Shown: positions 46,883 to 59,334, counted from the first letter of the stretch. The stretch: DNA of 64,000 nucleotides from Plenodomus lindquistii (GCA_025504975.1 JANUWI010000011.1:682001-746000), one strand, 5' to 3'. Notes: a model not told the origin generated them from the sequence alone. Program-made: numbers and translations.

Positions 46883-47818
46883 GTTGAAAGTTGTTTTGTG
46901 TTTGGAAACGAGGTGGGGATTGAAGTGGTTCGAGTGCGGCTGGAAGATTATCGTGACGGAGACTATGGAGAGACCGTGGAAGGAATGTGCGCGTTGGTAT
47001 TAAAGAGAGTCGGACAAGTCTAAAGAGTGACGAGTAATGTAAAGAATGACAACGAAGGTGCGGTCGGTGATCGTTGATGGAGAGAAGGGTGGTTTTGATG
47101 GGGCGTTCCAAGGGGCTGCTCGAGGCCTGCCAAGAAACGTGCACGCTTGTCCAGATGGAGAGCGCTAACGGCTAGTCAGGAACATTAATAGCGCATCGTC
47201 CTGATTGGATGGGTACCTGCATGCATTCAAACTCTGTGAAACATGACTGTTGTCCAATGCGAATGAGCTATTGGCATCGGGTTGTTGATTAATCGACATG
47301 GATATGTTTCGATTGGCATGGACCCAGCTGTATAACGTGATCAACAAAGTGCATCTTATTCAATGTTCCCACCGTCTGCTTTTCTACCATGTCCAATATA
47401 CTACATTGAAAGCAAGCCAACCCTCCGGCATGTTGCCGAGGCAGTGATCAAACGAGTGGGCCGAGAATCGCATTACAAAAATATACTTTCAAAACCAAAC
47501 GGGCGTCTTCAAACTTTCCTTCGAGCACAAGGACAAGGTCAGGCAGGTCAACATTCCAGTGGGACCCACGACGACTTGTCCCAAATACCCACCCAATGTT
47601 ATGCAAGATGGCAGACAGATTGGTTGCATCCAAATTCCAATCTGAGCCCGCCCAGTGGATGACGTGACCGGCATCGTGCCATGTATGCGCCGTAAACTCC
47701 GTCGCTAGTATGATACATGCAATAGGAAGATAGTGAGGATATGAGATGTGAACGAGTGGAGGCATGGAGGTCGGTTCGTCGTGTGAGAGGCGTGAGTTGG
47801 CGAGTATGTGAGAAATCA
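46883..47818. promoter_or_regulatory. Interval between the GPI-protein start and the DENN-protein end
   Basis: Promoter of the GPI protein plus the 3' region of the DENN gene. Two overlapping open frames on opposite strands lie at 47363-47662 and 47448-47822; neither has recognisable motifs. Confidence 0.4.
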
Positions 47819-50800
47819 TCATTGTTGGATAGGGGTGTCTGTGGTGCCGTTCGGGCCCAGCATTGAGGGAATAGGCTTTCGACGAGCTTTGGCTGCCGGG
47901 ATGCGAGGTACGCCCTGGATGACGCGGGGCTCTTTCATGAGTGTTGGATCAAGCTTCGCTGGAACTATGACCTGTCAGTGGAACCCCCGAGGACGGAAGA
48001 GAGAAACTTACCTCGGCTTATGACTGTGCGATAATCGCCTGGGAAGCGAGAACTTGGGGGCGTGGCAGATGCTGTGCGCCAAAGATGATCGGTCGTATCG
48101 GAGAGGAAGTCTGCCTTCTGTCTGTAGAAGAACGACGACTTTCCACGGTTCCGTTTTGCGAGGATTACTTCATCGAAGAGCTTGATCTTGGGATCGTCTG
48201 CGCGAATGCTCTCACGTTCGTGAATGAACTCGTTGAAGGCCTGCGTCTGCTGTAGAGATGTGATATATGCCACATTTTCGCCGGGTAGGCTCTTCACAAA
48301 TTCATCCATCTTGAACTGGTACAGCATTCCAGACTTCTTACGTTCGCCCGTTGCTGGCACAAGGTAGCGGCGGTAAGTATAGAGCAAGCTAGCGAAGCAT
48401 CGCACGAACGATGCACGAACTTGATCCGGTCGGAAGGCGGTAGGACAGACGACACATATTGAAGGCAAACATCTACCATGAGCATACGTTGTGCAACCTG
48501 CATACTGTTAGCTACAGGCTTGCGCAAGGCGAAGCTTTGACTCACCAGTGCAGCGATAGAGCCCTTCATCGGCCTTTTCTTCGCATATAGAACAAGAGGC
48601 TTTGTCCTCGTGCGGTCTCCATTGCATACAATGGCCCTCTTGCCATTGTGTAGTCGCGGTGTTGCGCACAGGCTGCATCGTCATACCAGGCATGATTGTT
48701 GATGCCGCCAATGTCGATTGTGCGTATACCGATGGTGCATACGAAGACCCCGCATGTATTTCATGGCTCAGCGAGGAAGTCGATGCACTAGGCGCATGTC
48801 CAAGGAATGGCTGGGAGGGTCTTCGGAGTTGCGGTACGCGGTCGAAACCAAACTAGTGAAGTTAGCAAAGGATCTATTGATAGCGAACCACGAGACTCAC
48901 AGAGGAACTGCGCCGACTGGAAGTCTCAAAGTGTCCAGATCGTTTCTCTCGGAGGTCTCGAAGGTTCGCCTGCAGGGCATATCCGGAGTCACTACGGGAA
49001 ATTGGGGTACTAGGCAGCGGAGGGAAGACCGTGGAAACTGGAGAGATCTTGGGAGAGGGCGGAGAGTTCGAAAATGTTCTTACGGTATTAGCTGTGGTAG
49101 GTCGATCATTGCCGCGGCTTGAGACACTCGACTGTAGGAATGCGTTGTGTATCAAAGGTCGAGAGCTGGCAGGCCCAACTACGGAACCAAATGACGTCGA
49201 GTTCAGACCGACATAGGTCTGGATAGTCGATGGATGAGCTCGGTGGCTGAAGACACCAGGGTTCTCGCTGCTGAACGTATTGTATGGGAATGCTTCCACG
49301 GCGTAGGCAGGAGGTCCAGTTTCTACACCGAAACGGGTGTGATGAGGAGCTGATTGCTGAAGCAGGGCAACGAGTTTTCGTCGCACTTGACGAGGCAGTT
49401 GTGGAGGTGGTGGCCCATTAGAAACGATGGAATTCTGGTCAAGGTCCACCAGAACGTAGTCATCTTCAGGGTAATCGCGAGGCTCGTACCTTCGTTCGAT
49501 ACCTACGATATATGGGCATGGCGCTTCGATTGTCTGCACGAGGCGCGCTGGCAGTACCGGTATAAAGACTCCAGTCCATTGGAAGGGGTAAAGCAAGTTC
49601 ACGATGGCTAAACTCGCAAGATGAAGCATCGCTGTGTGCGAGGAAAGGAGTATGATTCTCGACTCCGCCAGGACAAGTTCGAACAGGGTAACGATGTTTT
49701 GTATCGACATACATCGGAACAGGGCGTATATATCGATATTGCGAGACCCTGGTAGTTCGTTGACGGCTTCCTTGCGAGCGTACAGTCGCAGCTCTCGCAC
49801 TGCCAATTCGACCTGTGTGATGGAGGTAATCGGACTAAGAGCCTCCGCGCACAAGTTGACAACGTATCGCTCGAGCGGCTGCCACATGCCAATCCTTGGT
49901 GAACTTGCTGGGACCCGTAGGACTGCGCCATTAGTCATTGGGACTGTCACTGCTTTGAGCCATTCCTTCCAAAAAGGGGTCAAGCTTGCGTCCCTACCCA
50001 TAACACCGTATGCGCGAGGGATCCAGAGACCAGTTTCTCCATCAGTGAGACCATCAATCTTAGATGCTGCACCATGTCTTACCGGGCGCAAGAGATCAGT
50101 CATGAGCTGGATCTTCTCTTCCACTGCGCCAATATCATCTTCCAAGGCTTCGCGTTCCTCGGACTCAGGGGTGACTGTGGGTAATTTCGTCAGGAGTTGG
50201 GACAATTTTGCTCGTTCCAACGCAAGTCGCTCGCCCAAACTACTTGCCAGCTCTCGTTCTTCGGGGTTCATGTGTTCTCGGCGCCATTCCTCGCATTGTC
50301 GCTCGAGGCCCTCTGCGGCACCAGGGTTCAAGGGAAGCCAGACAACGACACAGATGCCGTACAGCTTGGACCCATCTCCATTAGTCATGGCGAATCCATG
50401 CCATTGAGATCCTGGTCGCTCGTCGGAGGAGAGTACGCTGACATCGTTTGGGAAAGCGAACATGGGAACGTAATCTGGGAACGGGTTTCGACGCTTGAGC
50501 TCTTCGACCATGTTCTTCGGAGGATAGCGATCCAAAAGGACTGGCTCATAGCGGCGAAGAAGTGGATGCATATCTGGCTCAGCAGCGAAAGGTTGTGGTG
50601 TTGGAATGACCGAGTTGTATCCCGACATGCGTTTCGAGGTTCGTATTGACGCTGCTGGACGTGTTAGCCGTGATGTCTACAGACGCAGAAAAAACAGAGA
50701 TTGGGGTTGTCGACGTGAATACCAAGGCGAACAACTTACAGTTTCGTGCTACAGAAGACTGGCGCTTCAAGCTGCTCTGCATAGTCGATATACGCCGTCG

Positions 50801-51361
50801 GATGCTCCCAACTCCAGATCTAAGGTTTCCTGCCCCGTCATCGTTGGTAGTTTGAGAGACTCGTTGTGGCCTGGGGCGCGGTGGTCTGGTAGGCGTTGAT
50901 CGGTTGCTCTGCGTAACGCCAGCAGAGAATGACATGTCTTCAAGAAACGATTCCCGCTCCGATGCAAATTTGCGCAGCGCAGACTCGAATTCCTGGTCGC
51001 TCAGGCCTGAACCTCCAATCTGCACGCCTTTTATAGTGGCACTGCTGCGGTTGCTCGCTGTTGGCTTGGCGTCGTCTTTCCCAATAATCGTGCCAATTGA
51101 CTGCCTGTTCTCGCTCAGGCGCTGTGCCGACCGCCCACGGCCATTGGGCAGGCCATCCTGCGACGTTGGGCGAATCGAGTCAGTCTCAAGGGCGCGGTCT
51201 TCCTCAATGGTCTCGTCGACGGGGGGTTGCGCCAGAGGAGAGCTGACGGCGCTGTTCTGCTGGGCGCGTTCATCGTAGACCTGCGACGACTCGATTCCAG
51301 AAATGAAGAAGTAGTCGGCGAGCGGGGTCGAGGACGCTTCGGGAGAGGGCATTGGGGCCAT
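47819..51361 (-). CDS. DENN domain protein with C1-type zinc finger, about 1,103 aa
   Basis: Exons 51361-50740, 50651-48901, 48852-48546, 48497-48012 and 47964-47819. The ATG at 51361 has strong context (CCCACCATGG). After a disordered first 200 residues comes a uDENN-like segment (YVPMFAFPNDVSVLSSDERP), then the cDENN core near 505-580 (NIDIYALFRCMSIQNIVTLF, SRIILLSSHTAMLHLASLAI, PFQWTGVFIPVLPARL). Near 865-911 lies a textbook C1 pattern: H-x12-C-x2-C-x10-C-x2-C-x4-H-x2-C-x7-C, split by two introns. DENN proteins are usually exchange factors for Rab GTPases, and C1 domains bind diacylglycerol or membrane, so membrane-recruited Rab activation is inferred. A Lys/Arg-rich tail follows. The first intron has tandem acceptors CAGCAG. 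Which Rab is targeted is unknown. Confidence 0.88.
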
Positions 51362-53806
51362 GGTGGGCGTAGGGCATAGGACGTCCAAAAAAGATGTCGA
51401 TCAGGGTGTGTTTGGGCGCGCGGTCACTGCGTAATGGGCGTTCGAGTCGCCTTGTACCTTAGGGCATTGGAGGTTGAATGCTAGCTCCGGCGGTGTTTTG
51501 TGTGTCGCAGCGCAGGGCGTTGAGGTTGTACGACCGTGACAGAATGCGGTTGCAGGTTGCACGGGCGCCGCCAGTGGATGAAACGAACGGGAGCTTAGCC
51601 GGAAGCGAGGCTGGTGGGAGGGCCGCGATTCAGTGTCACGGGGGTGTATGTATGTATGTATGTGGTGTCCGCGGTCGTCTGCTCAGTGCTTGCTGCGCAG
51701 CCCGAGTCGAGTGAATGCAGGAGAGTCGCAGGCTGCGGCGGGCGGGAGGGTTCACTCAGTAGCTGCGTGGGTTCGGCTGGCGCAGACGACGGGCACACAC
51801 AGGCCCTGGTGCTGTTAGGTTAGGCTAGATTCACTGCATGTGCAGTCCCTGGCGCGCGCCCGCTTGCGACCTTATCGCACAGTCAACAGAGCCTAGTGCT
51901 CGTATCAATCCCGCATTTGTCCCTCGGCGTGGGCCCGTCGCCGCGCTTCGGCTGCTGCCAGGGCTGCTAGAGTACATACAGGTGGGCCAAGGTCTCTGCG
52001 CGGCCGTTATGCAAGGAGAATTTTGGGCAGTCTGAGCTTTACGCGACGTGCTTGTTTGCAGTGTCGAACTCGTGTTCACACAGTAGAGCAACAAGCCATT
52101 TCACAGCACCGCAGATCAGATCGCAGCAAAAGAACGCACAGCATGCGCAACACCGCCCCTGTCTCGCCGTCAACCAACGGCAAGAGCGGCCGGGGTGCGC
52201 AATCTGGATTGGGCAGGCGCGTTGCCTGTTGCAGAAAGAGCGGGGATTGGCTGGCTCTGCGTCGTCAGGGGCACCGCACCGCACCACCACCAACACATGC
52301 TGATATCACCTGGATGCAGCAATGGTGGTGTGCAGCAATCTATATACGGTCCCGTGTTTCAGATGCCAGAGCACGAGCACAACGGCATTCGCAATGTTGC
52401 TGAGAATAGGGGCGTGTTCCTCGAGTTTTGGCGGGTGGCTTGATTCGCCCCTGTTGCGGGGGCGGCCAGGTCTGAGCATCCTTCACACCACACCACACGT
52501 CCTTCCTATTCGTCTCGACCAAATTTCTGAGAATCACCAGCCCGCCCGCATCGTCGGTCCTGTATTGCGTGCCACAGCGTGCACAGTATCTGTCAAGTGT
52601 CATGGCAAGACACACAATCGGCTTTATCCCGCAGGCACAAGAATTCAACACATGCGGCTCGTCTGGCCATGCATACGGGTGGACGCATGACTGCGGATCG
52701 TCTCATGTGAGAAGTATCGGTTGCTTGCGTGGGCACCCGCAGCAACTTCATGCCATACGTTGCGTTGAATCTACCTGCATGCGGGCAGGGTAAAGACAGA
52801 ATAGAGTAGGTCGTGGGGTGTGACGATCACACTTCCCAATGTGGGCCTTTGCTCGAGTTGTGAGAATCAGGTCATGTCTGTTGACTATGCTTATATGCAG
52901 AGTGTCAAAAGGAGCAGTGTTCTCAGCAGTACATGCACGCCTTCTGAGCACAGGCAACCTGATCATCGGCCATTCCTCCTACACTACGTGACACCACCCC
53001 GACCATGCTCAGTGGCATGACTTGATTGCAACTGCCCACAAAGTAACGAATAAGCCATATCCGTGGAAGTCCCGCTCAGCAATAGATCCACAAGGTGCCT
53101 GGCAGATCAGTTGAGATTTGGGCGATCATGAAGACCCTTTTGAAGTTCATAAATTGGCAACTGACTCTACGTCCCTCGCTGCCGTCTCACTGACCCACTT
53201 GAATATCTGGGGGTACCTTGCTACCGTTATTCCACACATTTCAGAGGAAGCGAGTTGCACGTCTTGCCAACACACACGGTATACCATGGTCGTGTACGCA
53301 AGCCTTGTATCTGATACCTAAGCCACGACGCCGGATCAGTATAGTATGATGGTTGATTTGACAGCCGTAGCCATAGTCGTATGCCATGATTGAATGTTCT
53401 ATCGAACAATGCTCTGTCTTTGCTCGTCCCTGTCGATCATTTGACGGTACCCCACTCCTCTTTGACCCTCTTTGCCCTTCGCCACACTATGGTCATTCTC
53501 CCAGTCTTCATCTTGTCAACGCAACCTCCGATGCCGCTCACCTTTGATTTCAATTGTGCCGCCCATGGCTCCACCCGCCGTGTGCAGTGCGTACTACACT
53601 ATATAATATGTCTAAACACGACGTGCCCGGGTACCTGATCCAGCAATGCTGCTTATGGTAACTCGGAACTGTCTCCGAAGAAACCTTGAAGATTTGTGTG
53701 CCCACGCCCAGGAGCAGCAGTGTACCCAGAACATTGGGCATGCAGGTACACGAGGTGCATGAATCAGCCGAAATTCACCTCACAAACTCTATCGGCTTGT
53801 GGCAGG
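51362..53806. other. 2.4-kb gene-free interval
   Basis: The left part is the promoter of the DENN gene, with a GTAT run at 51644-51663. No frame supports a protein; open frames of 60-125 codons at 51.6-52.7 kb have Cys/Arg/His-heavy, non-conserved composition. I looked for TRAPPC13 C-terminal exons in 53400-53800 and found none. Confidence 0.4.
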
Positions 53807-55206
53807 TCAGCGACGCGCTGTCAGCCAACCAGTACTGAGGGACCCTCGATCGCCCAATGCGCTTCGCCATTGGATCGCTAACTGGCCTATAGTCGTTCGA
53901 CCGTCTACCTGACCATCTGTCTTACTGTCGCCGTCTTCGCCAGATTGTTGTTCGAGAAGAAAGGCCACCTGCACTACGTCTCGAGGACTCAGAATCGGCG
54001 CATTTTGATGACCTGCCCCTGGTGGATGCATGTCCCAATTTAGCGATATTGACGTCAAAGGTGGTTTCGGATGGACGTTCACGGCCTAACAATTGTCAGC
54101 TTATGAACAGGATGGCCGACTACAAGGGAATCGAATCTATCGCCGATGCGTAGGATGACATCCACCGATCTTCAGCCGCTGCATGATCGTGATTCAAGAT
54201 CTGTTTGATGCTGATTGGAGCTGATCGGTTCATGGCAGTAAGATTCAACGAAAAGCTAATGCCCATGACTCGCTGTAAGAGATAGATGAGTAGTCGCCGG
54301 GGCAGCAAGAGCACCGAAGGACACCAGCATAGGAAAATGCTTACCTCCAAACACACTGCCGTCTCGCCCATGTTCTCCAATTGCGCCTCGAGGAGATATC
54401 TGGACTGCCCCATCTTCTTGCTCATCTCGCCGGCTTTGGTCCTCACACTCAGCAGTTGCTGCGCAACGAACTGATATAGCTTGCGGAATGTTCTCACTCT
54501 TCCGCTTGCTGCTTTGCCTTCTCCCAGAGCAGTCTCTGTGTATGTGACCGTGACTGCCAGTACGTGGTTGCCCTCTTCCTTGAGCTCGAAACGCAAAATC
54601 TTCTGTAGGTTGTCACCAGGACCAAGCGAGAGTCCTTCGCTGTCGTCTTGAGAACTAGTGAGATCTAATGGTGCGCCTGTGGGGTTCGTCGGTGTTTGCA
54701 TATCCCCTTGTATCCTGACGCCGCTCACTGCTCTCGTGGTATCGGAAGGATCGATCTCATTATTGGCGCAAAGGGTGCAAGCAAACGTTTCGCCTACGTA
54801 TGCGCTGCCGAAGGCTTCGGGCAAGTTCAACACCGGGCTAAGGATGAACTTGTCATTAGTGTGATCTTGAGGAGGGTACGCGAGAGAGGCTTTCGGTGAG
54901 ATTCCTAGATTGCGAGAGTCGGGAAGTGGATGTTGCGTTGCTAGTGTAGGTCGCGAAAGTCTAGGAATACATCAATACCTTATGCTCCCCTTGTTCGGTA
55001 GCGTAGTCCAGCGAGATATCTTAGACGGGAATGCATTGCTTTCCACGACCTCCGTGACTTGGTCGAAGTGGTCGTGGTTTGAAGCAGGCATAGTCCAAGG
55101 CGATGGCGGTCTCGAAAGGGTGGCAAACATACCGCAAGACCTTCAGACTCACTAAATGTGGCGTTTTCAGAGAGTCTCCCATAGATTGGTTCCGTTGATG
55201 AGCCAT
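53807..55206 (-). CDS. TRAPP complex subunit 13 (TRAPPC13, DUF974), 322 aa
   Basis: Exons 55206-55133, 54960-54345 and 54085-53807, phase-consistent. The N-terminus HLVSLKVLRLSRPTLATQ matches the family's opening 'L.LKVMRL..P'. LNLPEAFGSAYVGETFACTL corresponds to the conserved 'LP..FG..F.GETF' strand; the later part includes FRKLYQFVAQQLLSVRTKAG, YLLEAQLENMGETAVCLE and, after a 259-nt intron, ISLNWDMHPPGAG and LAIQWRSALGDRGSLSTGWL. TRAPPC13 is an accessory subunit of the TRAPP tethering complexes (Rab exchange and vesicle tethering at the Golgi). The protein ends soon after the 'W...LG.RG.L.T..L' strand, shorter than animal TRAPPC13 (about 417 aa), lacking the last domain; I think fungal forms are often short. 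The second intron, if retained, gives a different tail. Confidence 0.87.
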
Positions 55207-55477
55207 GTACGACGTCCTGGAGGCGAGGTCTGGAAGGATGACGGAGCTCAAGCTTCGGTGGGGCAGATCTGCCAGTCAGGGTCCTCGCTAGGCTCAAAAG
55301 AACCGACAGCCTTATTGGAGATCAAATTTGTTCCTAGGCGTCCGATGTCATGCATGATGATTTCCCAAGAAAGAAATTGATAAAATTCCTCACATCCCCG
55401 ATACAGGGCGTTAAATTCTTAAAATTTTGTGCATGGAATGAATCGTGGCTTCGTCGTAACACCCACTCTCGAACGCT
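55207..55477. promoter_or_regulatory. Bidirectional promoter of TRAPPC13 and the SET gene
   Basis: Only 271 bp separate the two divergent start codons. No particular box is claimed. Confidence 0.5.
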
Positions 55478-56118
55478 ATGGGTAAAGTACAGGAACTCAA
55501 CGAAATTCCCCTCCAACGATGCCCCGACCTCGTAATTAAGATTGATACACCCAAAGGTAAGAATCAAAGCTTTCCTTCTCTCGTAGTCCGCATCGTCTCC
55601 TAGCTTGCACCCCAGCCTACTGCGTATGCCCTGAACCTACCTCACCATCACTAGGCCGCGGTGTCTTCGCCTCTGCTCCCATTCCTGCAGGAACGATCAT
55701 AGACATCTGCCCAGTACTTCTTCTGGGCGTCGAAGAAAACACAAGTCATATTGAGAAGTCCTCGCTTTATCACTACACGTACAACTGGCCCGTCACAGAC
55801 GAGAACGGCAAGAGTAAGACTGTGCAGGCTGTAATTTTTGGACTTGGAAGTATGTTCAACCACTCAACTCAGGAGCAGAACGTGGGTTGGATCCGCGACG
55901 TAAAGCGCCTGGTGATCACCTATCGCGCACTGAGGGATATCTCAGTTGATGAAGAGCTGTGTAAGTCATGTTCGCATGACTGCCAATGCACTAAACGGGC
56001 TGATCTCGAAATAGGTATATCTTACGGTAGCCGTCTCACATTCGAAGATGCAGACAAATCGCTGCCTACGCCACCAGAAGAGGAATTGGAACTGTTCCAA
56101 CTAATGGATCCTTATTAA
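55478..56118 (+). CDS. Small SET-domain lysine methyltransferase (Set7-like), 162 aa
   Basis: Exons 55478-55556, 55655-55960 and 56015-56118, in phase. The whole protein is one SET domain: GRGVFASAPIPAGTIIDICP at the start (GRG around the first intron), GLGSMFNHSTQEQNVGWI with the NH signature that contacts S-adenosylmethionine and lysine, and CISYGSRLTF with the catalytic-site Tyr across the second intron. Size and stand-alone architecture resemble the small Schizosaccharomyces Set7 class of histone methyltransferase. There is no post-SET cysteine cluster; target unknown. Its stop lies 171 bp from the stop of the convergent DUF2408-like gene. Confidence 0.85.
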
Positions 56119-56289
56119 AGAAGATTGCGGATGAACTATGTATACAAGCATGGTAACAAGTTGCGGTCAAAACCCAAAGGTCCTCCGAGGCCAATCACGA
56201 CCAGCAAAACGTAACCTTTCGTGGAGCCAGACCAAATGTGAACGCCAAGTCCATGGGCGTCATTGCCATTAACATGCTAGGAAAGCAGC

Positions 56290-58038
56290 TCATGATGCAG
56301 CAAGTGGTTCGGCTTTCTCACTTTGAGGGGTAGCTTCTGTGGAACTGGCGTCCTCTGCATCATTTCGGAGTTCATAGGCGAGATCAAAGCACTCCTCAAG
56401 CAGTTGGGTGACACGCCCTTGGCCGTCGGGAATCTCATTCCCGACCATGAATTTGCCATCGACGCGCATGTTGTCAATAGAGTTCAACTACGGCACCATT
56501 AGTAGGAAGACACGTATCCAGAAGTTCAGAACAGACCTTCATGCTGTATGGGTACAGTTCTCTTGGCGAAGACACCCCGCCGAGCTTCTTCACGTCCAAT
56601 AAGCACTTCTTGAGAGTCGTCAATTGGTTATATGTGGGAAGTAAAGCCTCGGAAACAGGTTGCGACGTCAAAAGTAATTGGTAGATCAAAGCGTAGTTCT
56701 TTCGGAGAAGGTAGAGCAATGTCTGGAGTGACATTAGCGGAATCACACAATGACAACACACGGACCTACTCTTTGCTCATAGAGCTCTGAAGGGCGACCG
56801 AGCGCATCAATGAAGTTCCCGTCCACCCGCGCTTCATCGATCCGGTCCAGTTGTCGCTGGTAGTCCCATAGATCTGTCTCACGCAGCGACCATGCTTGAG
56901 TTAGTGTTAGTTTTTCAAGCTTATTTCGTATAGCCAGGAGCTTGCTGTAGACATCCTGGAAAGCTGGTGCTATCCGTCCTTGCCTAACAATTCGTCAGTT
57001 GTCTGACCCCCACATCTGAAGAAGAAACACGCACTTGGACTTGATCAGGGTCACCCAGAGCAGATTCCGCCGCAAAAGAGAGCCGATCAAGACCTTTGCA
57101 TCGGGGGCAGGCTCGGATGCCCTAACAGCGAGTTGCAACTTGTCGAACATCTCGGCAACTTTCTCCTCATCAGAGCCAGTAGATTCGTACGCGAGTATAC
57201 CGTACTCTTTGAGCTCTTCCTGAAGCTGCTCTAATTCTCGGTTGTACTCATCCACTTCATCGTTAGGGAACTTGGACATGGTCAGCAGTGCCTTTTGCAT
57301 GTGAGCACCAGGTGCATACCTTCGACCTGGTATTGCATCCCGCTAGTGATCGCAAGATGGATACCAACTTGTCCCATTTTGGTGTTAGTTCTGGCGTGAG
57401 AGATGAGAGGTTGAGTTTGAGGTCTGCCATGAGCTCTTCGCAGACTTTGATGCGCGCATCGAGGAGAGTGAGTAGGTGTGGGCTGTACTCTTCACGCCCT
57501 CGCTCAACATATTGCCGACAGTCGCGGATGTTGTTTTCTAGTGCTTCAAGGTCCTTGAATGAGTAATACATGGCTTCTTTGAGGTGATCCAGCAGACGTT
57601 TAATTGTCGAGACACCGGAATAGCTTTGGATTTTGGTCAGTCAACCTGGAGATCAAGAGATCCTGAATTCGACATACACTGCTGGCGGCTCATGGTTCTT
57701 TCCGACAGTGAGATATGCGAGTGAGATGAGCTGAAAGCAGTCATCGAGCATGTAGTCCACTACAACGGCATCTCAACATTAGCCACTTCTTCTACCCTCG
57801 GTACGACACGGCTCATGTTACCCTTATTCTGCTCCAGGGGTTTCGTGACTCGAATCTCGTTCAAGATGATGACTTGCTCAATGACTTGATTGTAGAGGTT
57901 CAAAACATCCTGGCTCTTGACATAAGTCGACCGGTCACGCTTCAGTAACTCGAGCTCGGTCCGTATCGATTGCAGCTTATCGAGAATCGGCTGCTCCTTC
58001 GGGTCCAGCGGGATCCGCGGTAAGGGTGAGTCTGTCAT
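56290..58038 (-). CDS. DUF2408-like helical protein, 7 exons, 478 aa
   Basis: Exons 58038-57822, 57759-57678, 57623-57320, 57270-57035, 56983-56770, 56722-56537 and 56487-56290 all keep phase. The protein is almost wholly helical: repeated Leu/Glu/Lys segments such as LQSIRTELELLKRDRSTYVK, YMLDDCFQLISLAYLTVG, DLEALENNIRDCRQYVERGR, ELEQLQEELKEYGILAYES and TLLYLLRKNYALIYQLLL, without cysteine motifs or membrane spans. I believe it belongs to the fungal family DUF2408; function unknown. Two internal introns end in AAG rather than CAG/TAG, and one is only 49 nt, so those joins are slightly less certain, though reading phase and helical pattern continue across them. The start at 58038 is 327 bp from the divergent RPP1 start. 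Confidence 0.72.
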
Positions 58039-58365
58039 GCTTGCGCTGTAAAATCCGGTGTTTGATGCTTCTGCGGGGCCCAGAAAGATGTTGTAACAAG
58101 TTTGAGGCGTCGTAGAGGGATGCAGCAAGTGAGACGATACCAAGTTACCGAGTGACGGTTCGGGCAAGCCAAGCCAAGACAGCATAGCGGGGAAGGTGCT
58201 CGTCACCGTGCGGCGATTGCCAGGCCCCGCGCTAGTGACCAAAGACAGTATGGCGCTGGCGCGGCTCGCTAAGGAGGGCACGAACAGCCTCTCTAAATTC
58301 ACCAGTACAGCAAAGACACTCTGCATCTCGACTCACGACAATACCCACGATCCACGACCGTCGCA
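58039..58365. promoter_or_regulatory. Bidirectional promoter of the DUF2408-like gene and RPP1
   Basis: 327 bp between divergent ATGs. One flank drives a ribosomal protein gene and is expected to be strong. No box is claimed. Confidence 0.5.
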
Positions 58366-58872
58366 ATGTCTAACTCTGAGCTCGCAACCTCCTACGCAGC
58401 CCTCATCCTCGCCGATGACGGTGTCGACATCACTGTACGATTCTCGAGTTGAGCCGCTGCGGGCACACTTGCTAACGTAAATTGTTTCGCAGGCCGACAA
58501 GCTTCAATCGCTCATCAAGGCCGCAAAGATCGAGGACGTCGAGCCCATCTGGACCACCCTTTTCGCCAAGGTGCGCACACTCGGATGAGGTGGATTTGCT
58601 GGATGCGGTTTTCTGATACGTGAACAGGCTCTCGAGGGCAAGGATGTCAAGGACCTGCTCCTGAACGTCGGTTCAGGTGGTGGTGCTGCGCCCGCTGCTG
58701 GCGCCGCTTCCGGAGGCGCTGCCGCTGCTACTGAGGACGCACCTGCGGCGGAGGAGAAGGTCGAGGGTACGTTCAGTTCAGCAAGCGGTCAGTCTCTTCG
58801 TACCAATACTAACACACGACTACAGAGAAGGAGGAGTCAGACGACGACATGGGCTTCGGTCTCTTCGACTAA
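58366..58872 (+). CDS. RPP1: 60S acidic ribosomal protein P1, 110 aa
   Basis: Four exons, 58366-58434, 58493-58570, 58628-58766 and 58826-58872, all in phase; intron 1 has a GCTAAC branch site. The protein is canonical P1: [20 protein letters not shown], then [18 protein letters not shown], an Ala/Gly-rich hinge and the universal acidic tail [14 protein letters not shown]1/P2 dimers on P0 form the lateral stalk of the large ribosomal subunit that recruits translational GTPases. The Alternaria allergen Alt a 12 is the same protein, so this orthologue is probably allergen-like. Most of the protein is missed if introns are ignored. Confidence 0.96.
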
Positions 58873-59334
58873 GCGTCTTCTTGCGTTCCTTTCTTCGACA
58901 TTTGCCTTCATCGGGGTTGCAAAACGGATCAGCGGGCATCTTCCCAGCGTTGGGGTGGAAATAGTCACGACCTTTCGGTGACACACGGCTTGCATACGGG
59001 CCTTCCCGGAACAACAGTGACGGCGTCATGAGATATGTATAAGGTCGGCAGGTCAATGGAATACTTCGAAAAGTGCAAAACAACGAACATGACGTGATGT
59101 TCTGCATGCTACACGCCTGTGGGCATCTGTGGACCATCGCTGCCAGTTACACCCCACCAGCCGGTACAACTACACAGAGTCATCAATCGAGAACAGTGAG
59201 GCACATGTCAATATTCAGGGATTGCCGATCAACTTGTGCATGCATGCCGTTTTAGAGACATACTGCGTGTCCATTCAGGGTATCCATACGCTACGCTATC
59301 TTCTTTGGGTATTAACATGCAACTAACCAATTTC

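Noticed and set aside
47448..47822. 124-codon minus-strand frame overlapping the DENN stop
   Set aside because: Overlap with the stop codon is chance in a eukaryote. Another open frame lies on the opposite strand and no motif is visible.
54150..54300. Possible extra TRAPPC13 exon (RVMGISFSLNLTAM...)
   Set aside because: It does not resemble the family at that point, whereas direct joining 54345/54085 gives continuous conserved sequence.
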